From: Bacteroidota bacterium
GTDB lineage: Bacteria; Bacteroidota; Bacteroidia; Bacteroidales; DTGW01
Assembly (NCBI GenBank): GCA_029550865.1
Contig: JAKPGM010000046.1
Span: 1 to 64,000, forward strand
DNA length: 64,000 bases
Direction: 5' to 3'
Positions 18,923 through 27,402 of this stretch are shown one piece after another (positions within the stretch are counted from its first letter, which is position 1; every line of letters begins with the position of its first letter). The translations under genes and the position numbers were made by a program. A model generated the notes under the pieces. The model was not told the origin of the DNA and did no database searches. It saw only the letters and a program-made list of their open reading frames with translations.

Positions 18923-20065
18923 ATGAGAACATTTGTAAGTGCAGTATTAGCTACTCTACTGGTAGCCGCCTGTTCGACGAAGAAACAGGAAAACAACCAA
19001 TTTGAAGCTGTCGATACGCTGGTGAAAGCTTCTGCTTTTCAACGCGAAATTGATGGAAAACAGGTTAATTTGTATACCCTCACCAACGACAGCGGTATGG
19101 TCGTTAAAATTACCAATTATGGTGCTCGTATCGTGTCCATGTTGGTACCCGACAAGAATGACAAGTACGACGACATTACGTTGGGCTATAACTCTATTGA
19201 TGGGTATCTCAACGACAATATGTACCTGGGTTGTGTGGTGGGCAGATATGCTAATCGAATTGGAAAAGCTACGTTTAAGCTTGATGGAAAAACCTATAAG
19301 CTGTATGCCAATGATAATGGCAACTCATTACATGGTGGGCTCAAAGGTTTTGACAAGAAAGTTTGGGACGCTACGCAGCAGGGCGATACCCTTACCCTAA
19401 CGTACACCTCGCCCGATGGAGAAGAAGGCTATCCTGGTACCCTGAAAGTTACCGTTCAGTACATCCTGACCAACAACAATGAATTGATTATGAAATACGA
19501 GGCTACCACCGATAAAAAAACGGTTCTCAATCTTACCAATCATGCTTATTACAACTTGCATGGTGAAGGTAACGGTGATATACTCGATCATTATCTTGAA
19601 ATTTTTGCCAGCCAGACTACTGCTGTCGATAGCTTGCTTATTCCTACCGGTGAACTTGCCGATGTTACAAATACCCCATTCGATTTTAGAAAACCACACA
19701 AAATTGGTGAACGTATCAATGAAGACAACGAACAATTGAAGAACGGTAAAGGATACGACCACAATTGGGTACTCGATAAAAAAGATAATGAACTTGCTTT
19801 AGCCGTACGTCTTACCGATAGCATCAGTGGTCGTGTACTTGAACTATATACCACTGAACCCGGAATACAGGTATATTCTGGTAATTTTATGAATGGTAAG
19901 GTTGTGGGCAAATCGGGTAAACCTTACAATTATCGAGGCGCCATTGCCATGGAGCCCCAACATTTCCCCGATTCACCCAATAAACCGAATTTCCCTTCAG
20001 TGGTCCTGGAACCTGGTAAAACATATACGCAGACCAGCATTGTAAAAATTGGTATTGTGAAGTAA
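18923..20065 (+). CDS. galM: Aldose 1-epimerase, lipoprotein form
   Basis: The 380-residue protein begins with a lipoprotein signal (MRTFVSAVLATLLVAAC), so the enzyme is outside the cytoplasm, lipid-anchored. The mutarotase domain follows with NYGARIVSMLVPD, GRYANRIGKA, SLHGGLKGFDKK (His), LTNHAYYNLHGEG (His), and near the end ETEP-type segment YTTEPGIQVYSGNF and AMEPQHFPDSPN (Glu). It interconverts alpha and beta anomers of sugars such as glucose or galactose. Secreted GalM is common in polysaccharide-using Bacteroidota. A strong terminator follows. Confidence 0.95.
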   Translation: MRTFVSAVLATLLVAACSTKKQENNQFEAVDTLVKASAFQREIDGKQVNLYTLTNDSGMVVKITNYGARIVSMLVPDKNDKYDDITLGYNSIDGYLNDNMYLGCVVGRYANRIGKATFKLDGKTYKLYANDNGNSLHGGLKGFDKKVWDATQQGDTLTLTYTSPDGEEGYPGTLKVTVQYILTNNNELIMKYEATTDKKTVLNLTNHAYYNLHGEGNGDILDHYLEIFASQTTAVDSLLIPTGELADVTNTPFDFRKPHKIGERINEDNEQLKNGKGYDHNWVLDKKDNELALAVRLTDSISGRVLELYTTEPGIQVYSGNFMNGKVVGKSGKPYNYRGAIAMEPQHFPDSPNKPNFPSVVLEPGKTYTQTSIVKIGIVK

Positions 20066-20088
20066 CTCAAATAACCTTCATAAAAAGA

Positions 20089-20118
20089 AACTGCCCCAGC
20101 ATTTGGGGCAGTTCTTTT
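20089..20118. terminator. Intrinsic terminator after galM, possibly bidirectional
   Basis: The arms aactgcccc (20089-20097) and ggggcagtt (20105-20113) form a 9-bp stem followed by cttttt on the plus strand. An A-tract before the stem gives a T-run on the minus strand, so it could also end the leftward gene at 20155. Confidence 0.9.
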
Positions 20119-20154
20119 TGCACACATGCGAATCTTTTGCTTTATTCTTCAATA

Positions 20155-20988
20155 TCAATCGCTTTGCTTATTTTCTACATGCAGGTAAACGATGTCTTTT
20201 TCCAGTTCTGCAATGTCGAAAAATTCACATACATAATTGATAGGAAGCGCATAGCCATAGGTAAAAGAGGCTTTTCGGAATACTTCCTGAGCTAAATGCT
20301 TAATTTGATATTGATTAGCAATAAGTACCTGAATAGGATCGATATCGTTGAGGGTAAGCTTTCCTTCGGAAAGTTTAAGCGACTCAATGTTAGCGTTGAT
20401 CACATTCATCAATGCCTTGTATTCTTCATGGATTGCGCTCAGACGATGTCCGATGATACCAATGACTTCACATGTTTCAGCATCGATAAGGGGGGCTCCC
20501 GCATTACCCCTATCGGTCGAAACATCAAACATTAACAATTTTTTTCCCTGATGCAGATAGTAGGAAGACACAATACCTGTCTTGATGGCAATATTATTTT
20601 GTTCCCATTGATGCCCGATGATGGCTACCGGTGAGGCGACGGCAATGTTGTCGCGATTGCTCAGTTTAAGAGAAGGAATGTTGTCAAACTGCGGAAAATC
20701 AATGTCAATGAGCGCAAAACCACCAAAGCTTTCCTGCGCCCCTTTAATCATGCGATTTTTAAAGTCCATGTAGGTAATCTTCACACTTTCCCGCAGGGTG
20801 GTCCCATCTTCTTTCATGAAGCCTATTTCAACCTCATAGGGTCGATCAATCTTTCCCACTTCGTCGGTGGTTATTAGATACCTTCCATACTTGAATCCCG
20901 TGTATGATTCAAATCTTATACCCTTAACGCTGTAAAAATTTAAAATACAAATTCCTCCGTAACATCTATTCCATACTTTTTGGTACAT
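20155..20988 (-). CDS. Trypsin-fold (S1C-like) protein lacking catalytic residues
   Basis: The 277-residue protein keeps the layout of a short trypsin-like protease but not its chemistry. The loop that normally carries the His (T-N-x-H-V) reads LITTDEV (about 37-43), with Glu in its place. The Asp segment FALIDID (about 91-97) is present. The Ser loop that normally reads GNSGGPL is GNAGAPLID (about 161-169), so the nucleophile is Ala. The C-terminal 80 residues have no recognised domain. No signal peptide is seen, so it may be cytoplasmic. It may be a binding or regulatory pseudoprotease. It is leftward and alone, flanked by terminator 20089-20118. Confidence 0.6.
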   Translation of the reverse strand: MYQKVWNRCYGGICILNFYSVKGIRFESYTGFKYGRYLITTDEVGKIDRPYEVEIGFMKEDGTTLRESVKITYMDFKNRMIKGAQESFGGFALIDIDFPQFDNIPSLKLSNRDNIAVASPVAIIGHQWEQNNIAIKTGIVSSYYLHQGKKLLMFDVSTDRGNAGAPLIDAETCEVIGIIGHRLSAIHEEYKALMNVINANIESLKLSEGKLTLNDIDPIQVLIANQYQIKHLAQEVFRKASFTYGYALPINYVCEFFDIAELEKDIVYLHVENKQSD

Positions 20989-21240
20989 AGCAGGTTGGTT
21001 TAAGGTTAATGGTCTGGTTTTTGTTAGTTAGTTTGCATTTATCTTCTCGCATGCGATTTATTGATTATACGATAACGCAGCCAACTAATGTTACATTGGA
21101 TGTCGATTTTTTTTTAAAGGTAACTCAAAAAGTAAAAATTTTTTATTCCTTACTTCCTATCGATAGTTAGTGTTGATTTAAGATATATTTTACTGGCTGA
21201 TTTGGTAATATTTTCCCGATATTTGCAAAAAATATGAACC

Positions 21241-21660
21241 TTGGGACGGATTTTGGCGTTAGATTATGGATTAAAACGAATAGGGATTGCTGTAAGCGAT
21301 CCTTTGCAGATAATTGCACAACAGCTAATAACATTAAGTCCATCGGAGATATGGCAATTTCTTGATGGATATTTTTCAAAGGAAGAGGTCGAATTGGTTC
21401 TTATTGGTTATCCAGTTCAAACTAATGGAAAAGGTGGATCGGATGCTTTACGTTTTATCAATCCTTTTATTGAGAGATTTTTAAAACGTTACCCACATAT
21501 ACCTTTACGTCAGGTCGATGAGCGATTTACCTCAAAAATAGCGCAACGTTTGCTTATAGAAGGTGGCTTTAGTAAATCGCAACAACAGGATAAAGGGCGT
21601 ATCGACAGGATGAGTGCAGCCATCATGTTGCAGGAATATTTGAATGCAAAAAAATGTTAA
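21241..21660 (+). CDS. ruvX: Putative pre-16S rRNA nuclease / Holliday junction resolvase YqgF
   Basis: The 139-residue RNase H-fold protein has ILALDYGLKRIGIAVSD (first metal Asp), LVLIGYPVQTNGKG and VDERFTSKIAQ, with a final D-RIDRMSAAIMLQEYL (last metal Asp), all family marks. The start must be the TTG at 21241, because an in-frame TGA lies two codons upstream and the nearby ATG (21234) is in another frame. The 3' end runs into the region just before def, so the two are probably one transcript. Confidence 0.9.
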   Translation: MGRILALDYGLKRIGIAVSDPLQIIAQQLITLSPSEIWQFLDGYFSKEEVELVLIGYPVQTNGKGGSDALRFINPFIERFLKRYPHIPLRQVDERFTSKIAQRLLIEGGFSKSQQQDKGRIDRMSAAIMLQEYLNAKKC

Positions 21661-21676
21661 CAAACACAATAAAATC

Positions 21677-22231
21677 ATGATTTACCCGATTTATGTATAC
21701 GGTCAACCGGTATTACGGCAGGTGGCTAAAGAAATATCTTTTGATTATCCAAATTTAAAAACGCTTATAGCGGATATGTTTGAAACCATGAAAGTGTCGG
21801 ATGGGATAGGATTGGCAGCACCGCAAATTGGACTGTCGATCCGACTTTTTGTTGTAGATGCTACGTCAATGGCTGAGGAGGAACCGGCGCTGAAAGATTT
21901 TCGCAAGGTTTTTATCAATCCTAAAATACTCGAGCGTTGGGGTGAAGAGACAATATTTAATGAGGGTTGTCTTAGTCTACCTGGTATACGCGAAGATGTT
22001 AAGCGCGAGTCAATTATTCGCATTGCCTATTACGATGAGGATTTTAAACCTCATGAGGAGGTATACGATGGTTTTGCAGCACGCGTTATTCAGCACGAGT
22101 ACGATCATATTGAGGGAATTCTTTTTATTGACCGTATTTCACCCTTACGAAGGAAAATGCTAAAAAGTAAACTTCTCAATATCAGTAAGGGACTTGTCGA
22201 AGCAAATTATAAAATAAAAGCATTGAAATAA
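21677..22231 (+). CDS. def: Peptide deformylase
   Basis: From the ATG at 21677 the product is 184 residues and begins MIYPIYVYGQPVLRQVAKE, as usual for the family. The three motifs are present: GIGLAAPQIG, EGCLSLPG (metal Cys) and QHEYDHIEG (HExxH metal His residues and catalytic Glu). It removes the formyl group from nascent N-termini. An upstream ATG at 21644 would add 11 residues and overlap ruvX; it is less likely. The gene starts 17 bases after the ruvX stop. Confidence 0.95.
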   Translation: MIYPIYVYGQPVLRQVAKEISFDYPNLKTLIADMFETMKVSDGIGLAAPQIGLSIRLFVVDATSMAEEEPALKDFRKVFINPKILERWGEETIFNEGCLSLPGIREDVKRESIIRIAYYDEDFKPHEEVYDGFAARVIQHEYDHIEGILFIDRISPLRRKMLKSKLLNISKGLVEANYKIKALK

Positions 22232-22284
22232 CTTGGATTTTAAATTTTGGCACGATTATTGAATCATTCAATAAATGAGTAGCA

Positions 22285-22364
22285 AGTTGGTTAGTTGGTT
22301 AATAGTTAGTTAGTAGTTGGTTAGTAGTTAGTTTTCATGTTTTTGGGTTAATAATTGGTTAGTA
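22285..22364. repeat. Degenerate G/T-rich TTAGTTGG-type repeat
   Basis: The plus strand shows an imperfect run of ttagt, ttggt and ttagttag blocks (gttggttagttggtt and onwards) from about 22285 to 22332, then a weaker run to 22364. It has no open frame. It lies between def and a terminator, and looks like slippage-generated low-complexity DNA. Confidence 0.55.
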
Positions 22365-22397
22365 AGTCCCGCTGTAAAAGGCGGGATTTACTTTTTT
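22363..22397 (+). terminator. Intrinsic terminator after def
   Basis: The arms taagtcccgc (22363-22372) and gcgggattta (22381-22390) pair, with one G-T pair, around an 8-base loop, followed by ctttttt. It would end the ruvX-def transcript. Confidence 0.8.
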
Positions 22398-22407
22398 ATC
22401 GAACGTC

Positions 22408-22911
22408 TTATTCAAACACCACTTTGAACATTGGCTTATACCCCTTCACCAGCCCATTATCATCGTATGTTTCGTAGCCAAAAATAATAGCATAAACTTT
22501 TTTTAGGAAAACCTTTTTCTGGTAGTCGTAGTACCATCCCTCGTAAAACTGAAACTTTCCCACAATATTGCGATTGAAGTCATTTCTGTGCTCGAGTTCC
22601 TTAATCTGACTGATAGATAAGGGTTTACCCGAATAATAATCGTAGGCAATTAATTGCTGGTGGTATAGCTGTTGGAATATTGTGTCAACAAATGTTTTAC
22701 GTTGTAAACGTTGTACGCATTTTTCCGTCCACCAATCGGCCGAATCGGGATTTTTTACTACCAGATCGGCTATAAAGGTGTCGGCAATGCAGGAGAGCGT
22801 CAATGAGTCCATTGGTACCGAAGTACGTGCAACGACAAACTTTGGGGGCTGTTCCCGGCACGAAAAAAGGGCAAGAAGAAGCAACAGCCAATATAAACCT
22901 ACTTTTCGCAT
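22408..22911 (-). CDS. Lipoprotein of unknown function
   Basis: The 167-residue product starts with a lipoprotein signal (MRKVGLYWLLLLLALFSC, lipobox L-F-S-C). The rest has an aromatic-rich C-terminal half (KFQFYEGWYYDYQKKVFLKKVYAIIFGYE, read here in parts: KFQFYEGWYYDYQKK and VFLKKVYAIIFGYE) reminiscent of the beta-strands of GldN/PorN-like proteins, but the match is too weak to name. It is the last gene of the leftward glycan cluster, 10 bases after the glycosyltransferase. I do not recognise a family. Confidence 0.7.
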   Translation of the reverse strand: MRKVGLYWLLLLLALFSCREQPPKFVVARTSVPMDSLTLSCIADTFIADLVVKNPDSADWWTEKCVQRLQRKTFVDTIFQQLYHQQLIAYDYYSGKPLSISQIKELEHRNDFNRNIVGKFQFYEGWYYDYQKKVFLKKVYAIIFGYETYDDNGLVKGYKPMFKVVFE

Positions 22912-22921
22912 AGCATTTTTT

Positions 22922-23989
22922 TTAATGATGTACTAATTGTTGATAGTAATGATACTGAAGGTCGGCAATGTGTTCAAGTGAATAATATTGTTGGGCAAAG
23001 CTACGGCATTTTTCACTTCGATGGTCCAAATCGTTCAGATTTGTGGTCAAATGTTCCAGTATTTCTTTTATGTGTGTTTCTTCAGGCAGAACCTTAATAG
23101 CAAGCTCCTGTTCAAAAGCTTCGGGGAAGTTACATCCTTCAGAAATAATGGGTATTAGGCCGTATTGCATTGCTTCGACTACACTGGTGGGAAATCCTTC
23201 GCTGAAAGAGGGAAGAACAAAAAAGTGCGCCTGTTGCAATAATTGATTTTTCTCTTCACCAAAAACAGGACCAATATAGCTCACATTGCTGGTGCCAGGT
23301 AGTTGATTTTTGAGCCAACCTAAAAGGCCGTCATCGGGTCCTGCAATGATGAGTCTGAAAGCAGGATTATTATTTAATGAGGACCGCTTCCAGGATCGAA
23401 GCAGGGGTATGAGTCCTTTTTTTTTATGCAAACGTGCAAGAAATAGAAAATTTAGGGGAGAAGAAGTCCAATTTTTTGCCGGGATATTTTTTGGGGGAAA
23501 GTTTCCATTAGGAATGTGTATTACATGGGAATAGATGCGTTGTAAATTCAGTTTTTCGGGTAAACTTACAGCCCTAACCACGTCGGCATGGGTCGATTGG
23601 GGTTTTTCGAATAGCCAATAATAGGGAAACTTAAGATACCATTTTTGCGACATACTCCAGGGTTCCAGCATACCATGGGGTACAAACATCCATGGGTAAC
23701 CTTTTTTCTTGAGGCGATATCCCAATCGTGTAGGTAAACGCCAACAACCATGGGTTACCACAATTGTATCGGAGGGGAGGGAAGGTAAGTCGTCGAGGTT
23801 ATCGATAGGAAACAGGTCTATCATGCCAGGCAAATCCTGAGGTATAGGATCGGTTGTTCGGGGGAACCACAATTGAGAAATAACGCCATATTTGGCTTTA
23901 AGTATAGGGGCAGTTGCGGTAGCTGCATTCCAGATACCAAAGTTTACCATATCAATTCTGTCAACGATATTGACGACGAGCATAGGCAA
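22922..23989 (-). CDS. Glycosyltransferase, GT4-like (GT-B fold)
   Basis: The 355-residue protein has the GT-B pattern: a divergent N-terminal half and a C-terminal nucleotide-sugar domain (LNFLFLARLHKKKGLIPLLRSW, FRLIIAGPDDG, then the donor-binding FVLPSFSEGFPTSVVEAMQYGLIPIIS with the E-x7-E-type Glu pair). It probably adds a sugar to a surface polysaccharide precursor at the cytoplasmic membrane. Its first 29 bases overlap the end of the polymerase gene upstream. Start at 23989 or the ATG at residue 14 are both possible. Confidence 0.85.
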   Translation of the reverse strand: MPMLVVNIVDRIDMVNFGIWNAATATAPILKAKYGVISQLWFPRTTDPIPQDLPGMIDLFPIDNLDDLPSLPSDTIVVTHGCWRLPTRLGYRLKKKGYPWMFVPHGMLEPWSMSQKWYLKFPYYWLFEKPQSTHADVVRAVSLPEKLNLQRIYSHVIHIPNGNFPPKNIPAKNWTSSPLNFLFLARLHKKKGLIPLLRSWKRSSLNNNPAFRLIIAGPDDGLLGWLKNQLPGTSNVSYIGPVFGEEKNQLLQQAHFFVLPSFSEGFPTSVVEAMQYGLIPIISEGCNFPEAFEQELAIKVLPEETHIKEILEHLTTNLNDLDHRSEKCRSFAQQYYSLEHIADLQYHYYQQLVHH

Positions 23990-25277
23990 AGGGATTTATA
24001 AATCGTTTTCGATACAGCCATATCACAAAAAAGGCTGGATAAACGGTAAAAAAGAAAAGAGTAAGATGCTGGGTGAAATAATTTCGAGAAATGATTACAT
24101 AAATGTATGCATTAAATACGGCAATAGCCGTAATAGCAAGTGGATGCTCTTTGTATTTTAAAAACCACAACCAAACTGTTTTAAAAAAATATCCCCAAAG
24201 AAACGAGATTACCACAACCCCTAACCAGCCAAAGGCAAGATAGTACTCACTAAAATTAAGGTAGGCCTGACCACGTCCTGTTCCTTCAAACAAATCGTCG
24301 TTGGTGGAGAGTATATAGCTTCCATCGGGTTTACCTGGCCATATTTTTCTTGGAATGGGTGCAGCTATAGCATTCACGATAAAGTCGAAATAGGTATAAT
24401 CGCGGATATCAAGCACTTTATCCATAAACAGTCCTGTTGCCCAGAAAACGTCGGTTTCGTTAAGACTTTTTTCGGCAAGGTCGCCATATTGAACATTTTC
24501 GATACGACTCACATCAATACCCCGTCCATACACCCGTGCAATTTCCAGTATGCCCATGAGGATGAAGAAGGGTATCAGTGTGCTTGCCAGGAATATCCAG
24601 TTGGGCTTTTTTTGTCGATATAAATGGTACGCAGTAAATATAGCAAGAATGAGGATGACAATTCGATATCGAAAAGCCTCGTTGATAAATAGGGAAATAA
24701 TGAGCCCGAAAATAAAAAGAAAGACGAGTAAGATTTTGCGATTGTAGTAATAGTAGAAGGTAAGAATAGCCCCTACAACCAGAAAATTAATAGAAAGCAT
24801 CAGGTAGCTGGCAATGGACCCCGAAAAATCCTGGTTGGATTTTGAAGTGTCCAAAAAATTAATGCGAGAAATAATATCTCCACCTGAAAAAATGGTAAAC
24901 AGGAATAATGATATGGCAATGGTTGTGAGTCCTACATTGCGAAGCTGTTTGGAAGCAACCGGGAAATTAAGAGCAAAAGCTCTCCCTCTGAATCGTCTTT
25001 TAGCAATATATCCTAGCACGATGGAGTAGAAGGAAACCAGGCAACCAGTCATAGCTGGTATAAAGTAATCGCGCAGGTCGTAAGTACGTACAATAACCTC
25101 ACCACTTGCTATCTTATTCAACGGACCCAGCAGTGCATAATAAAAGTACACCACACATACCATGGTAAGTGGTGAAAACATGGCATAATATTTTTTGCTG
25201 AACATTTGCACTATGGGAATGCCAATGACACCGATGGCAAGCAGGATGGCGTATACCCATTCATTTCCAGTAAGCAT
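23961..25277 (-). CDS. O-antigen/polysaccharide polymerase-like membrane protein
   Basis: The 438-residue protein has about eleven hydrophobic helices spread over its length and a longer hydrophilic loop (about 265-330, with ARVYGRGIDVSRIENVQYGD and IPRKIWPGKPDGSYILS). This is the topology of Wzy-type and oligosaccharide-repeat-unit polymerases, which join lipid-linked repeat units in the periplasm. Sequence conservation in the family is poor, so the call rests on topology and on its place between two glycosyltransferases. It starts 3 bases from the end of the upstream gene. Confidence 0.7.
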   Translation of the reverse strand: MLTGNEWVYAILLAIGVIGIPIVQMFSKKYYAMFSPLTMVCVVYFYYALLGPLNKIASGEVIVRTYDLRDYFIPAMTGCLVSFYSIVLGYIAKRRFRGRAFALNFPVASKQLRNVGLTTIAISLFLFTIFSGGDIISRINFLDTSKSNQDFSGSIASYLMLSINFLVVGAILTFYYYYNRKILLVFLFIFGLIISLFINEAFRYRIVILILAIFTAYHLYRQKKPNWIFLASTLIPFFILMGILEIARVYGRGIDVSRIENVQYGDLAEKSLNETDVFWATGLFMDKVLDIRDYTYFDFIVNAIAAPIPRKIWPGKPDGSYILSTNDDLFEGTGRGQAYLNFSEYYLAFGWLGVVVISFLWGYFFKTVWLWFLKYKEHPLAITAIAVFNAYIYVIISRNYFTQHLTLFFFTVYPAFFVIWLYRKRFINPFAYARRQYR

Positions 25278-25280
25278 GCT

Positions 25281-26444
25281 TTACGATAAAAATATACGTA
25301 AAAATACGATGAGTTTTTGAAACCTCGACCATTTTCTTGTTGCTTTTCTGGCGTTGTCGATCATTGATAGCACGGCAATTTTATAGTCTTTAAGATCGTA
25401 TGCTTGAATAATTTTTTGGCCTTTCATTCCCATCTCACGGAGTTTTTCGGGCGATTGGGCAAAGAACTTTTCGAGTGTAGTCACAATGCCTTCGAGGGAA
25501 GGTTCAAATACCCAGCCATTTTCTCCGTCAATAACCAGATCGTCTACACAGCCACAACGATTTGATACCATTACGGGCAAGCCAGCAGCCATGGCTTCGT
25601 TTACCACCAGCCCCCATTGATCGCTTGTACTGGCCAGAATCAGTCCTCTGGCATGATGATATAGCGAGGGAAGTTCGTCGTATTGTACAAAAGGATGCAG
25701 GCGGATTTGATGGTGTGTATATTTCGATATCCTGGCTTTCAAGGCCGATTCAAGAGGGCCAGAGCCTACAATATAAAGAACTGTTTTTTCTTCGGGGTGT
25801 AAAGTGATGTAATGGTGAAAAGCCTCGATCAGCGTGAAAAGGTTTTTTTTAGGTATGTACCTACTGATACATAGCAGATAGGGAGAATCGTAATCAAAGC
25901 TCAACATTCTTTTTCCTTCGACCTGAAAGTGGGAATTATCCACCACATCGAAGGGTTTAAAAATAATTTCAGGGGAAACCCCTAATTTTAGCAGATAATT
26001 TTCGCTACGTCTGCCTGCTGTTACAAATCCATCGAAGGAAGTAGCGATATAACTTTTAATTGACTCCATTATGGGATATCGTTTGACATCGTTGTATGTG
26101 CTGTCGCTCATAGAAAAAACCGGGATTTTTTCTTTTTTGGCCAGGTACAGGGCTGCCATGTAGGTTCGGTTGCTCCAGCCCATGGTAATGATCGCCTGTG
26201 GCCGATACCAATCGATGAGGTTACGTATTTCGTGTAGTAAAGCACTACCTTTTAATTCTTGGCCGTGGGCATTGGTTTTCATCTGTACCCGTTGGTAGTT
26301 GACCCCGGTGTCAATGTTTTGCCAATCGTATTCTTTCGAATCTGGCAAAATTTCAACGGCTATCAGCTCACAGTTTTTAGCCAGTTCGGTAAAACGGGCA
26401 TGATGGTAAGGACCTATTTTATGTAGAAAAAACAGAATTCGCAT
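25281..26444 (-). CDS. Glycosyltransferase, GT4 family
   Basis: From the ATG at 26444 the 387-residue protein begins MRILFFLHKIGPYHHARF, the usual first strand of a GT-B enzyme. The C-terminal domain shows LLCISRYIPKKNLFTLIEAFHHY, VLYIVGSGPLESAL, and the donor site ASTSDQWGLVVNEAMAAGLPVMVSNRCG with the E-x7-E motif region. The ATG at 26468 would add 8 residues and overlap mtgA; the internal one avoids this. It likely acts in the same glycan pathway as its neighbours. Confidence 0.88.
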   Translation of the reverse strand: MRILFFLHKIGPYHHARFTELAKNCELIAVEILPDSKEYDWQNIDTGVNYQRVQMKTNAHGQELKGSALLHEIRNLIDWYRPQAIITMGWSNRTYMAALYLAKKEKIPVFSMSDSTYNDVKRYPIMESIKSYIATSFDGFVTAGRRSENYLLKLGVSPEIIFKPFDVVDNSHFQVEGKRMLSFDYDSPYLLCISRYIPKKNLFTLIEAFHHYITLHPEEKTVLYIVGSGPLESALKARISKYTHHQIRLHPFVQYDELPSLYHHARGLILASTSDQWGLVVNEAMAAGLPVMVSNRCGCVDDLVIDGENGWVFEPSLEGIVTTLEKFFAQSPEKLREMGMKGQKIIQAYDLKDYKIAVLSMIDNARKATRKWSRFQKLIVFLRIFLS

Positions 26445-26448
26445 GCTA

Positions 26449-27141
26449 TCAAAGGTTAGGTTTTCCAAGTTTATACATCAGCGATAAAACTCGTTGCTGT
26501 CGATTGATGAGGTACTGCGAAGGTTGTGCCGGATTACGTCGTAGCGGTGCAGGCAGTATTGCGGCCAGCATGGCTGCTTCGGACGGTGTAAGCTGGCTGG
26601 CACTTTTTTTATAGTAAAATTGTGAAGCAGCCTCAACGCCATAGATTCCACGCCCCATTTCCACCACATTTAAATAAACCTCCATTATTCGGCGTTTACT
26701 CCAGCATAATTCCATTAAGCAGGTAAAATATAGCTCAAGTCCTTTACGAAAATAAGTACGCGAAGGGAACAGGAAAACATTTTTGGCTGTTTGTTGAGTA
26801 ATGGTGCTCGCTCCATGTTTTATCCGGCTATACTTATTTATTTTTCGTGCTTTTTGAATAGCTTGCCAATCCACTCCCATGTGAGAAGTAAAATTGTTGT
26901 CTTCGGCAGCGATGACTGCCCATACCATGTTAGGGGAAATATCTTCGAGCGAAACCCACCGATGCTGATGTCGAAACTTTCCCTTAGCCTTGTCATGCTC
27001 CACTGCTCGAATAATCATCAGGGAAGTAATGGGTGGATTGACATATTTGTACATCATCACCCAGAAAACGCTAACCGAAATACAAGCAAAAATGAACTTT
27101 TTGGAATAGCTCAAAAATTTTTTCCGGAGGGAATAAGCCAT
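26449..27141 (-). CDS. mtgA: Monofunctional peptidoglycan glycosyltransferase
   Basis: The 230-residue protein has an N-terminal membrane helix (about 14-32) and one GT51 domain: VIAAEDNNFTSHMGVDW (catalytic Glu in the E-D-x-x-F motif), KHGASTITQQTAKNVF, KRRIMEVYLNVVEMGRGIYGVEAAS and LTPSEAAMLAAILPAP. It polymerises lipid II into glycan strands without transpeptidation. It heads the leftward cluster, which otherwise makes a surface polysaccharide. A -7-like box (TAGGTTTG on the minus strand, near 27160) lies about 20 bases upstream. Confidence 0.93.
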   Translation of the reverse strand: MAYSLRKKFLSYSKKFIFACISVSVFWVMMYKYVNPPITSLMIIRAVEHDKAKGKFRHQHRWVSLEDISPNMVWAVIAAEDNNFTSHMGVDWQAIQKARKINKYSRIKHGASTITQQTAKNVFLFPSRTYFRKGLELYFTCLMELCWSKRRIMEVYLNVVEMGRGIYGVEAASQFYYKKSASQLTPSEAAMLAAILPAPLRRNPAQPSQYLINRQQRVLSLMYKLGKPNL

Positions 27142-27223
27142 GGAAAAACAATTTTTGCAAACCTAACAATTTATTTTTGAAGTTTAATAACTTTGAAAAT
27201 TCAAATGTAATAAGGTATAAGGT

Positions 27224-27397
27224 ATGAGCAAGGAACTTGTTTTATCGGTACTAAAAAACACGGGTAAGCCTATGCGCCCCGGAGAGATTGTAGCGGCTAC
27301 TGGTTTGGATAAAAAAGAGGTAGATAAAGCTATTAAAGCATTAAAGGCAGAGGAAAAGATATTTTCGCCGAAGAATTGTTTTTATCAGGCAAAGTAA
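27224..27397 (+). CDS. 57-residue winged-helix-like protein
   Basis: This short gene encodes MSKELVLSVLKNTGKPM followed by RPGEIVAATGLDKKEVDKAI and KALKAEEKIFSPKNCFYQ. The pattern (helix, turn, recognition helix with DKKEVDKAIKAL, then a short wing) is that of a small winged helix-turn-helix, as in minimal MarR/ArsR-like proteins. Its codon use and the good -7 box (TAACTTTG at 27188-27195) support a real gene. It converges on pdxJ with a 5-base gap. Its target is unknown. Confidence 0.7.
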   Translation: MSKELVLSVLKNTGKPMRPGEIVAATGLDKKEVDKAIKALKAEEKIFSPKNCFYQAK

Positions 27398-27402
27398 TAG
27401 TC

